Below are positions 34,387 through 41,786 of a stretch of 64,000 nt of DNA, in pieces. The stretch comes from an uncultured Collinsella sp. (GTDB taxonomy: Bacteria; Actinomycetota; Coriobacteriia; Coriobacteriales; Coriobacteriaceae), in assembly GCA_900541055.1 (NCBI GenBank), contig UQHZ01000001.1, positions 1-64,000 of the forward strand, written 5' to 3'. Numbering within the stretch: the first letter of the stretch is position 1; each line of letters opens with the position of its first letter. Position numbers and translations under genes: made by a program. The notes under the pieces were generated by a model. It was not told the DNA's origin, ran no database searches, and was given only the letters and a program-made list of their open reading frames with translations.

Positions 34387-34622
34387 GCGGAAACTGTGTC
34401 CCGGAATTGACGTTCGGAATGGGACGCGCTTTCCGGAACGCCCTTCAAGCGGAAACTACATCCCAGATTTCGGCCTCAGAGTGAGATGCCGTTTCCAGAT
34501 CGGGCCTCAAACGGAAACTGCGTCCCGGAATCGAGCCTCGGGGTGGGACGCACTTTCCGGATGGCATGTTTGGCGGAAACTACGGCCCAGTTTTTGGCTC
34601 CAGAACGGGATACATTTTCCGG
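34387..34622. repeat. Tandem array of ~62-nt palindromic units, array 2 (four units)
   Basis: Units start at about 34387, 34449, 34512 and 34573, giving the same 62-nt period and the same consensus as array 1 at 32726. Left arms read GCGGAAACTGTGTCCCGGAA or close variants, right arms GGGACGCGCTTTCCGG or close variants. The first 34387 unit and the first 32726 unit share the left arm exactly over 20 bases. Spacers between hairpins differ. Confidence 0.85.
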
Positions 34623-34675
34623 AACGGTCCACGTGCGGTGGGGCGCCGCCCCTTTTGCGCGCGCCGCTTATCGAA

Positions 34676-34731
34676 TTACGTTATAGCTATCTATATTATA
34701 GGAAGGTATAATATAGCTAGCTATAACGTAA
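34676..34731. promoter_or_regulatory. 56-bp near-perfect AT-rich palindrome over the ATPase promoter
   Basis: TTACGTTATAGCTA (34676-34689) pairs with TAGCTATAACGTAA (34718-34731), and inside it CTATATTATA (34691-34700) pairs with TATAATATAG (34707-34716), leaving a GGAAGG centre. TATAAT at 34707-34712 may be the -10 box. It ends where the ATPase ribosome binding site (AAGGAAGG) begins, so it is probably an operator or a translation-controlling hairpin. Confidence 0.75.
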
Positions 34732-34746
34732 AGGAAGGATGGCCCT

Positions 34747-36138
34747 ATGTTTATCGGAAGAACAGTGGAAATGTCCGAGCTCAATCGACTGTATGGCACG
34801 GGCTCCTTTGAGATGCCTGTGATTTACGGCCGTCGTCGTGTGGGCAAAACGCGTCTTATCACAGAATTCATCCAAGACAAGAAGGCTATTTACTTTCAAG
34901 CTCGTCGTACCAATGCGGAGGCAAACCTGCACGGCTTTAGCCAGGCGATACTTGCAGGCTCGGTTGGTGCTGCAGGCGTGTCGTTTCGTAGTTTTGACGA
35001 AGCGTTCGATGCATTGGCCACCATGGCTCGCACGGAACGTTTGGTTGTCGTGATTGACGAGTATCCCTATCTCGCCCAATCGAATCCCGAGATCAGCTCG
35101 TTGCTGCAAGACAAGATCGATCACCTGTACAAAGAGACCAAGCTCATGCTTATCCTGTGCGGGTCGTCGCTTTCGTTTATGGAGGAACAGGTGTTGGGCT
35201 ACGAGAGCCCACTATACGGTAGGCGTACGGCCCAGTTTAAGATCATGCCGCTCGATTTTACGACGACCCTCGGGTTGTGGCAGAGCATGGGTCGCGAAGA
35301 CGCTGCAGTTTGCTATGGCATGACGGGTGGCATTCCTGCATATATCGAGAAAGTCGATCCTGCCGTACCGCTCAAGGACAACATCAAACGTCTTTTTCTT
35401 ACTCCTACGGGCTATCTCTTTGAGGAGCCGAGTAACCTGCTATTGCAAGAGTGCCGCAATCCCGAGCAATATGATGCAATCGTGCAAGCAATTGCCCAGG
35501 GGCGCTCGAAGATCTCGGAGATTGCGAGCTCTACGGGAATCCCTGCGAGCAACGTAAAGAGCTATGTGGATAAGCTGGCGTCGCTTGGGATTGTCGAGCG
35601 CGAGCTGCCCCTAAACGAGACGAGCAATAAGCGAGCCGTGTATCTGCTGAGCGATCAGATGTTTAGGTTCTGGTACAAGTTTGTGCCGCAGAACATCGGG
35701 CTGATTCAAAACGATATGGCCGAGATGGCGTATGAGCGCATTGAGCCGCACGTATCGGATTACATGGGTACGGTCTTTGAGATTATATGCAGACAATACG
35801 TGTACGAACTCGCGCGCGCGGGCCAGCTCGATGTGGTTCCGGCGAGTGTCGGGCGCTGGTGGGGAACGGATAATCGCACGCATACGCAGGAAGAAATCGA
35901 CTTGATTGTTGACGATGGCGAGGGCACTGCGCTGTTTGCGGAGTGCAAATGGCGCAATGAACCGGTGGGCGAGGATGTTCTGGAAAAGCTCGTGTACCGA
36001 AGCGAGCTCTTTAGGCGGCAACGAAAAAGCTATGCGATCTTCTCGAAGCGAGGCTTTACGCAAGGATGTCAGGAAGCTGCGGCGAGCAGGGGAGATGCCA
36101 AGCTGATTTCGTTTGCCGAGATGTGCGAGCGGAGATAA
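34747..36138 (+). CDS. AAA ATPase with DUF234-like nuclease-fold C-terminus
   Basis: A 463-residue protein of the archaeal-type ATPase group. It has Walker A GRRRVGKT (28-35), Walker B VVVIDEYPYL (about 97-106), the sensor-like ILCGSS, a winged helix near 250-300 (ISEIASSTGIPASNVKSYVD) and a C-terminal DUF234 domain with EEIDLIVDD and AECKWR, a D...ExK pattern. Such proteins are widespread in anaerobes, often next to repeats, with no known biological role. AAGGAAGG precedes the ATG and overlaps the end of a long palindrome. Confidence 0.8.
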   Translation: MFIGRTVEMSELNRLYGTGSFEMPVIYGRRRVGKTRLITEFIQDKKAIYFQARRTNAEANLHGFSQAILAGSVGAAGVSFRSFDEAFDALATMARTERLVVVIDEYPYLAQSNPEISSLLQDKIDHLYKETKLMLILCGSSLSFMEEQVLGYESPLYGRRTAQFKIMPLDFTTTLGLWQSMGREDAAVCYGMTGGIPAYIEKVDPAVPLKDNIKRLFLTPTGYLFEEPSNLLLQECRNPEQYDAIVQAIAQGRSKISEIASSTGIPASNVKSYVDKLASLGIVERELPLNETSNKRAVYLLSDQMFRFWYKFVPQNIGLIQNDMAEMAYERIEPHVSDYMGTVFEIICRQYVYELARAGQLDVVPASVGRWWGTDNRTHTQEEIDLIVDDGEGTALFAECKWRNEPVGEDVLEKLVYRSELFRRQRKSYAIFSKRGFTQGCQEAAASRGDAKLISFAEMCERR

Positions 36139-36189
36139 CCAAGCACGCTCTGATGTGATGCTCGGAATGGGTCGCGCTAAGGATGCCAA

Positions 36190-36327
36190 GCGTAAAACCT
36201 TCAATGAAAATGGCGTAAAAACTACATCTGTCATGGCGTAAAAACTACATCTGTCATGGCGTAAAAACTACATTGAAAGTAGCGTAAAATCAGCATTGAG
36301 AATGGCGTAATTTCGCATATCGCGTGA
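36190..36327. repeat. Six tandem 23-bp iteron-like repeats
   Basis: Units begin exactly every 23 bases at 36190, 36213, 36236, 36259, 36282 and 36305, each starting GCGTAA. Units 2 and 3 are identical (GCGTAAAAACTACATCTGTC then ATG), units 1, 4 and 5 differ in the second half, and unit 6 is degenerate. The array ends 20 bases before the start of the next ATPase gene, in the place of its promoter. Evenly spaced direct repeats are a typical multi-site protein-binding array. Confidence 0.9.
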
Positions 36328-36346
36328 TAGAGAGGGACGGCCGTCT

Positions 36347-37642
36347 ATGGATGCACCAAAGAGATTGACCCAAAAGGGATATAGGCCCCGGCTCATAGAG
36401 GAGCGCCTCGACACCCTTATGCGGGCGTTTGGCTGTGTGGAGATCAACGGCCCCAAATGGTGCGGCAAGACCTGGACGGCGCTCTCTCGCTCGGCGAGCG
36501 TCTCCAGGCTCGATGAGCCTGCGCAGCGTGCGGCGGCAGAGGTCGACCCAAGCCTGGCGCTCATCGGCGATGCGCCACACCTGGTCGATGAATGGCAGGA
36601 GGTGCCTGAGGTTTGGGATGCCGCCCGGCGTTTCGTGGACGCGAGCGGCAACGAACGGGGGACACTTTTGCTCACGGGCTCGACCGCGCTCAAAAGCGAG
36701 GAGCGCAGCCATGTTCGTCATTCCGGCACGGGTAGGATCGCCCGTCTGTCAATGCGCCCCATGGCCCTGTGTGAGTCGGGCGACGGCGAGCCGCTCGTGT
36801 CACTGGCAAGCCTCTTTAAGGGCGAGGATTTTGCCCCTCAGCGTCGCGAGAGCACGGTGGATGACGTCGCCCGCTGGTGCTGCAGGGGCGGTTGGCCTGC
36901 AAATCTTGGGCTTTCGGAAGATCTTGCGCGAGAGACGGCAAGCCAGTACGTGCACTCGGTGCTCGACGTCAACGTGCTGGACGAGGGCATGTCGCCCGAG
37001 CTTGCACACGGCCTTTTGCGAGCTCTTGCCATGAACGAGAGCCAGGCTGTCACGTACAAGACGCTCGTAAAGGACGCCTCGTACGGTGAGGCGGGCCCCG
37101 ACGAGAGGACCATCGCTGCGTACTTGGACCTCTTCAACAGGCTCAAGCTGACCGAGGACCTGTGCGGATGGGAGCCGCCCATGTGCTCGAAGGCCCGCGT
37201 TCGCGTGCGCCCCAAGCGCTACTTCTGTGACCCGTCACTTGCGGCGGCGTTGCTGGGGGCTACCCCTGAGCGGCTGCTTGGCGATATGCAAACGCTGGGG
37301 ATGCTCTTTGAGAATCTCGTCCTGCGCGACGTGCGCGTGTTCCTTTCCACCTACGGCGGTGTCGACAACAGTGTCCATTATTTCCGAGATGAGAAGGGCC
37401 TTGAGGTCGATCTGATCGTTGAGCACGACGGGCGCTGGGGAGCCATCGAGGTCAAGCTGAGTGATGCGAAAGCAGACGATGGAGCGAGAAATCTCAAGGC
37501 GCTGGAGAGGAAAGTGCTCTCCAATCCTGCCGCCCAGAATGCCGCGCCGGCGTTTTTGGCGGTCGTGGTTGGAAAGGGGAGCATTGCCTACACACGCGAC
37601 GACGGCGTGGCGGTGATTCCCATGGCGGCACTTGGGGCGTAG
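36347..37642 (+). CDS. AAA_14/DUF4143-type ATPase
   Basis: The 431-residue product has Walker A GPKWCGKT (35-42), the DEWQ Walker B-like motif (about 86-89) and LLLTGST. The C-terminal DUF4143 domain includes DEKGLEVDLIVEHDG and AIEVKLS, a D...ExK nuclease-fold pattern. Proteins of this type are very common in gut anaerobes, and their job is unknown. The ATG at 36347 lies shortly after the 23-bp iterons; a clear Shine-Dalgarno is AGAGAGGGA. It is the same broad class as the gene at 34747 but not a close duplicate. Confidence 0.82.
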   Translation: MDAPKRLTQKGYRPRLIEERLDTLMRAFGCVEINGPKWCGKTWTALSRSASVSRLDEPAQRAAAEVDPSLALIGDAPHLVDEWQEVPEVWDAARRFVDASGNERGTLLLTGSTALKSEERSHVRHSGTGRIARLSMRPMALCESGDGEPLVSLASLFKGEDFAPQRRESTVDDVARWCCRGGWPANLGLSEDLARETASQYVHSVLDVNVLDEGMSPELAHGLLRALAMNESQAVTYKTLVKDASYGEAGPDERTIAAYLDLFNRLKLTEDLCGWEPPMCSKARVRVRPKRYFCDPSLAAALLGATPERLLGDMQTLGMLFENLVLRDVRVFLSTYGGVDNSVHYFRDEKGLEVDLIVEHDGRWGAIEVKLSDAKADDGARNLKALERKVLSNPAAQNAAPAFLAVVVGKGSIAYTRDDGVAVIPMAALGA

Positions 37643-37719
37643 TGGTTTTGCGGGCGTGCCGTGCTTCCTTTACCGAAAATCCATTTGGTAAACCAGATGC
37701 TCGCGGATAGAATAAAGTT

Positions 37720-37934
37720 GACGGCAGCCCAAGGGTGATAGCTGGGCAGCGCCGTTGCTTGGTCAAGAGGTCAGTGCCTTAATGGCAGCGACTTGTTATG
37801 CTTCGAATGCTGCTTGAGTGCCTCGGAAAGTTCGATAAGCGCCGTGAAGAGCGAGACCAAAGCAACCAAGAGCTCTACGAGCTCTGATGGGCCCGGGATG
37901 ACCGCTGATTCAAGTCACCGGGCCTAAATCTTTT
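37720..37934 (+). ncRNA. Candidate small RNA with its own promoter and terminator
   Basis: TTGGTA (37685-37690) and TAGAAT (37708-37713) stand 17 bases apart, and a strong terminator (GGCCCGG 37890-37896 with CCGGGCC 37918-37924, then TCTTTTT) lies about 200 bases on. The stretch holds no clear gene. A 29-codon frame at 37798-37887 (starting MLRMLLECLGKFDKRREERD) has no good ribosome binding site. On the opposite strand a hydrophobic frame (SELVELLVALVSLFTALIEL, stop at 37771) has no ATG. It may be an sRNA or a small toxin-type locus; neither is proven. Confidence 0.45.
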
Positions 37935-38097
37935 TCATGCATTTGAATAGAGCGGGCAACTCTCTTGGGGCCGTCTGCATGACGTGTGCCTGGCGCATGG
38001 TATTGCGCCCAGCTTTCATGTCCGCGCGGCCACCTATCCTTACGGCAATGTAGCCGCCTATGTAGCAAGCGGCAGGCAATGGAGAAAGGCCCTAACC

Positions 38098-38832
38098 GTG
38101 TCAGTTGAAAAGACGCCGGGTATCTCGGCTATCGATACGACGAACTTTGCGCGCCAGATTGTGCTGGACTTTGAGTTTGCGCCGGTGCCAAAGCAGCGCC
38201 AGCGCCGTGGACTGCGCAATGAGATTATCGAGGTCGGCGCCGTCAAGCTCGATTACCACGGCAACGTTATGGGCGAGTTCTCGCAGTTTGTGCAGACGGA
38301 ATTTACCGAAGGCGTTGCGTTTCCCGTCCGCGGGCTTACGGGGATATTGGCTGTGGACACTGCGATGGCCGATCCGCTCTATGCGGTGATCAAAAGGCTC
38401 AGCGATTGGATTGGTCGCTACTCCGCCCAGGTGGTTTGCTGGAGCGGAGCGGATCGTCGACAGCTTTTGACCGAGTGTCAGGCAAAACACATCGACCTTT
38501 CCGCATTTCCTACGGACTGGGCCGACCTGCAGGTGTTTTACACCTCGATCATGGACGTGGGCAGCCACGGGCGCGTCTCTTTGAGTGACGCGGCAACGTG
38601 GTTTGGCATCGAGTTCGACGAGTCGACGGGTCACGCCCACAGTGCCCTAGCTGACGCGCGTGTGACCGCCAAGTTGCTCAAGCAGGTGATGGACGGGGAC
38701 TACCGCGTGGGTCCGTGCGCTCAGGAAGTTCGCCAGCGGTGGGGGATGGGCGAGCGAGCTCAGACGCGCTTCTCCAGCAAGTGCCCCGAGCTGGGAGACC
38801 TGCTGCTGAGGCTGAAGGCGGAGGGGAGGTAG
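38098..38832 (+). CDS. DnaQ-like DEDDh 3'-5' exonuclease domain protein
   Basis: The 244-residue product shows the exonuclease motifs in order: IVLDFEFAP (Asp24, Glu26), NEIIEVGAVKLD, a central region with WADLQVFY, and HAHSALADA (His181, Asp186). GTG at 38098 preceded by GGAGAAAGG is the likely start; the longer upstream frame lacks a ribosome binding site. Stand-alone proteins of this type act in DNA or RNA trimming. It stands alone, between the candidate small RNA and a minus-strand unknown gene. Confidence 0.8.
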   Translation: MSVEKTPGISAIDTTNFARQIVLDFEFAPVPKQRQRRGLRNEIIEVGAVKLDYHGNVMGEFSQFVQTEFTEGVAFPVRGLTGILAVDTAMADPLYAVIKRLSDWIGRYSAQVVCWSGADRRQLLTECQAKHIDLSAFPTDWADLQVFYTSIMDVGSHGRVSLSDAATWFGIEFDESTGHAHSALADARVTAKLLKQVMDGDYRVGPCAQEVRQRWGMGERAQTRFSSKCPELGDLLLRLKAEGR

Positions 38833-38942
38833 GCCTTTTGAGAACGCCATTCGGTTTGGCATGGCAGGGCTGTAAGCGCGACTTCGCACTGCTGTTTGAA
38901 TCGAAGCGTCAACCAGTATGACGAGCTGTCTGGTCTGTCTGC

Positions 38943-39365
38943 CTACACCATCGCAATCCCGCGGGCCGCACTCAACAGCTCATACTCCCTTTCGCTCCAC
39001 TGCCGCAGCTCGGCTGTGCGTACGGCGTCGCGACACAGGTCCAGAAACACCTCAGCTCCCTCGCAGAAGCACTCGCGGGCAAAGTCGCCCGAGCCGCTTG
39101 CGACGCACGCGCCGTCGGCAAAGAGCTTCCAGCTAGACGGCTCACGCAAATCGTCTCCGAACAACTTAATCTGTAGCACATGCGGATTGCCAGCAGCGCA
39201 GAGCTCTTCCTCGAGCTTCTGTACCGTGAAGCGCATCTGGTGGGAGAGGCTGTTCTTGACCATGGCCGAGGCATAGCCGCTCGGCTCGTCCAGAAGATGC
39301 ATTCGTTTTGGCTTGGCTGCCAGGTTGTGGAAGTTGCGCTCACTGCGCACGGAGAAATTGTCCAT
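38943..39365 (-). CDS. Hypothetical protein
   Basis: I do not recognise this 140-residue product. It starts MDNFSVRSERNFHNLAAKPK with AAAGGAG eight bases upstream, which decides the start over a longer frame. The middle (LQIKLFGDDLREPSSWKLFA) looks like a compact alpha/beta domain and the end is helical. It has no signal peptide or membrane segment. Codon use matches the neighbours. Upstream lie a 15-bp tandem repeat (39497-39526) and a hairpin (39538-39566) that may belong to its control region. Confidence 0.6.
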   Translation of the reverse strand: MDNFSVRSERNFHNLAAKPKRMHLLDEPSGYASAMVKNSLSHQMRFTVQKLEEELCAAGNPHVLQIKLFGDDLREPSSWKLFADGACVASGSGDFARECFCEGAEVFLDLCRDAVRTAELRQWSEREYELLSAARGIAMV

Positions 39366-39745
39366 ACGGACTCCTTTCATCAATGTTGGCAGGGCCACCG
39401 TGCCTCTTGGCCGGTTGGCGTCGGGATCGTGGAGCCAACTCTCTACCCCGACTCTGGATAAAACGCGCCCGCTCCTTGCGGGCAAGATGGAGTCTATCAA
39501 CGTGTACGGACTCAACGTGTACGGACAGAAATCAAGCGCCATCCGCGAAATGACGCGCGGATGGCGTTGGTTTCCCAAGTGATTATTTGGCTTTCATCCG
39601 GAAAAGTGTCGAAATCAGCCGTGTAAAAGTACGGAAAAGTGTCGAAATAGGCACCTTAAAACTTCGGAAAAGTGTAGTTGGATGACAAAACAGCACTTAG
39701 AAGCCGATGCTGGATGCGGGATCCTGCGGCTGCCTTCAGCCCTCG
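39366..39745. other. Intergenic region with two kinds of direct repeat and a hairpin
   Basis: No gene is apparent in 380 bases. It contains a perfect 15-bp tandem duplication (TCAACGTGTACGGAC at 39497-39511 and 39512-39526), a hairpin CGCCATCCGCG/CGCGGATGGCG (39538-39566) and the 33-bp direct repeats listed next. Confidence 0.65.
39599..39681. repeat. 33-bp direct repeats, two full units and a partial third
   Basis: Units begin at 39599, 39632 and 39665, each with CGGAAAAGTGT; the first two share CGGAAAAGTGTCGAAAT and then diverge. Their layout (evenly spaced, A-rich core) recalls the 23-bp iterons at 36190, but no ATPase gene follows here. They may be an orphan regulatory array left after gene loss. 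Confidence 0.75.
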
Positions 39746-40732
39746 CTACTCGTCGTCTCCGTCGTTGGGGTCGCCCTTGAGGGTGTTGATGTCCAGGTAC
39801 TGGTTATCGTCCTCTTTTTGCTGGGTTTCCGACTCCGCTTGGGTGGGGCCGCGGAACAGCTGGAATCCCTCAAACGCAATGACACCGAGCAGGGCAATGA
39901 TAATGGCGATAAAGGCAACCTTGACTGCCTGCGGAAATTCCGAGAAACGCAGCGCCTTTTCCTCGGCGTAATAATCGGCGAAGCGCTCTTCGCCCGTGCT
40001 TTTGGTATACGCCGGCGCGGACGCGGCCTCCGGGTCATATTCCGGTGCGGGCGTGGCAGCGTACGGATCGTTGAGATAATCGCTCGATGCGGTGCCATAA
40101 TCCTCGGTCTCGATGCGACCGTTGCCAGCATAGCCATCGGAATAATCGGAATATGCCGCACCGCCCTCATAGTCCGCGGCGCTCGTGTTGGCGGCAAAAA
40201 GCGGGTTAACTGGAACGTCGAGCGCCGGCATGCCGGTAGAGGTCTCATCCAGATCGGCTGCAGCCCAGGAATCGTAGGCAACCTGATGGGCAACGGGCTC
40301 ATCGAGCCTTGCGACCGGAGGCTTGCGTGCCGCAGGAACAGGCAACTGCTGGGCGCTGTACATAACGGTGCTGTCGGCCGATTTGCCCTGCGTCGCTGCA
40401 GCGAGAAATGCCGCCGTCTCGGACGGGTCGCTTGCGGGGCGGGGAGCGGGCGTGGGCGCCGAAGTGGGTGCGGGCGTAGGCGCGGGCGTCGAAACAGGCG
40501 ACTGCGCAGGAGTCGGCGCAGATGCGGTCTTAGGCGCAAGTGCGGGATTGGGGTTTGACGGGCGAGCCCCGCCGCTCATGAGTTCGTCGGCGGTCCACGG
40601 GCGATCATCCATCACGTCGTCAAGGCTCAGCGAAAACAGGTCGTCTTCACTCTCATCGAACATGTGGTGCACATGTCCACCAATTGCCGGAATCAATCCG
40701 CGACCGGTGCATGATGCCTTGCTCAACGCCAT
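39746..40732 (-). CDS. Hypothetical single-pass membrane protein, Pro/Ala-rich
   Basis: The 328-residue product is not recognised. The start at 40732 has AAGGATGG upstream. It begins with an acidic region (FDESEDDLFSLSLDDVMDD), then a Pro/Ala/Thr-rich linker of repeated APTP units (about 68-98) and a Tyr/Asp-rich part. One membrane helix (VKVAFIAIIIALLGVIAFEG, about 270-293) and a short acidic tail of about 35 residues follow. This looks like a cytoplasmic or surface linker protein anchored near its C-terminus; without a signal peptide the long N-terminal part is probably inside. Confidence 0.65.
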   Translation of the reverse strand: MALSKASCTGRGLIPAIGGHVHHMFDESEDDLFSLSLDDVMDDRPWTADELMSGGARPSNPNPALAPKTASAPTPAQSPVSTPAPTPAPTSAPTPAPRPASDPSETAAFLAAATQGKSADSTVMYSAQQLPVPAARKPPVARLDEPVAHQVAYDSWAAADLDETSTGMPALDVPVNPLFAANTSAADYEGGAAYSDYSDGYAGNGRIETEDYGTASSDYLNDPYAATPAPEYDPEAASAPAYTKSTGEERFADYYAEEKALRFSEFPQAVKVAFIAIIIALLGVIAFEGFQLFRGPTQAESETQQKEDDNQYLDINTLKGDPNDGDDE

Positions 40733-40855
40733 TCTGTTCCATCCTTTCGAAATACTAATGACATCGATTATATGGAACTTCCCAAGCTGCTCGGTCTTGG
40801 ATTCGTGCTTTCCAGAACTCGCGCCCAAAAGGGGAGGGGCAATCCATGCGAGTGC

Positions 40856-41509
40856 CTACTTGTCGCCGGCCGCCGCCTTGGCCTCATTGAGGTAGCTATA
40901 GAAGCTGTACTTGGAGATGCCAAAGAACTCGCAGGCGCGCTCGCTCGACTTGGAAATGAGGAAGGCGCCGCGACGGTCGAGGTAGCCAATGGCACGAATG
41001 CGCTCGTCTTTGGTCATGAGTGCCGCGGGCTTGCCCACAAACTGCTCGCACTCGTGCAGCAGGTCCTCGAGCAGGTCGCCGATGTTCTTGGTAATGGGCT
41101 CGGGCTCGGTATAGCCCGTGCCGCCGGTGCCGGTAAAGGCGTCGAGCGAACGCTCAAAAGCCTTCATGAGCGTAATGTCAAAGTTAATGCCCAAAATGCC
41201 GACGGGCTTGCCCTCATCGTTGCGGATAAAGATCGTCGACGATTTGAGCAGCTTGCCATCGGTGGTTTTGGTGAGGTATGGCTCGCGGTCGTGTACGTCG
41301 GTGGCGCCCTCGTGCATGGACTCAAACACGATATGGCTGGGGCCGTCACCCAGTTTGCGCCCGCTGACGTGGCCGTTTTCGATCACTACGATGGAGTGGT
41401 CCACGTCCTCGGTCTCCAGATCGTGGACGACGACTTCGCAGTTGGGGCCAAATTGGAGCGCCAGACCGTGTGCGAGGCGCTTGTAAAACTCAATCTGTGC
41501 GGGGGTCAT
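40856..41509 (-). CDS. YheO/DauR-like PAS-HTH regulator, copy 2
   Basis: The start at 41509 (MTPAQIEFYKRLAHGLALQF) has AGGAAGG upstream and gives 217 residues; the frame extends further but without support. It has the YheO PAS-like domain (CEVVVHDLETEDVDHSIVVI, NGHVSGRKLGDGPS, STIFIRNDEGKPVGILGINF) and a C-terminal HTH (ACEFFGISKYSFYSYLNEAK). It resembles the protein at 22223 in layout. It is divergent from dpaL with a clear inverted repeat in the gap, so it likely controls the dpaL-ygeY-ygeW genes. Confidence 0.85.
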   Translation of the reverse strand: MTPAQIEFYKRLAHGLALQFGPNCEVVVHDLETEDVDHSIVVIENGHVSGRKLGDGPSHIVFESMHEGATDVHDREPYLTKTTDGKLLKSSTIFIRNDEGKPVGILGINFDITLMKAFERSLDAFTGTGGTGYTEPEPITKNIGDLLEDLLHECEQFVGKPAALMTKDERIRAIGYLDRRGAFLISKSSERACEFFGISKYSFYSYLNEAKAAAGDK

Positions 41510-41647
41510 GGGTACCTTCCTAAAAATTAGTTTGGGCTCACTGTGCCATAAACCACACATGACCGCAAACAAATCCATCAACAAGGCAATTCATGACCGT
41601 TCGGCGGCGAAAAAGTACCGATTACGGCAACAAACAATTCGTTAGGT

Positions 41648-41700
41648 ATGCCAATCAAAAAGTGTGATAGAACATTACTAACAAACTTTTTGTTTGGCAT
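41648..41700. promoter_or_regulatory. 16-bp inverted repeat between regulator 2 and dpaL
   Basis: ATGCCAATCAAAAAGT (41648-41663) is the reverse complement, 15 of 16, of ACTTTTTGTTTGGCAT (41685-41700), with 21 bases between. It lies between divergent genes, 86 bases before dpaL. Its spacing suits a dimeric or tetrameric HTH regulator, most likely the one encoded at 40856. Confidence 0.7.
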
Positions 41701-41786
41701 CCACATAAAAGTTCAGCCGTGTGAATGGGATCGGGCTGAAACGCGTATGCGGGGGCCGGCAAGAGAGAACTTAAGGAGTTCACCGT

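Larger units (their letters stand above)
34093..34746. other. Long intergenic region with array 2 and an AT-rich palindrome
   Basis: No gene is seen in these 654 bases between divergent genes. From 34093 to 34380 the sequence is AT-richer than its surroundings and should hold the promoter of the minus-strand gene. Array 2 (34387-34622) and the palindrome at 34676-34731 are listed separately. Confidence 0.6.

Noticed and set aside
32726..34622. CRISPR array
   Set aside because: The repeat is a long, imperfect and variable hairpin, the gaps are only 12-15 bases, and no cas genes are present.
37771..37890. Minus-strand hydrophobic toxin-like peptide
   Set aside because: The composition is suggestive, but there is no ATG or GTG with a ribosome binding site and it would start inside a terminator stem; not called as a gene.
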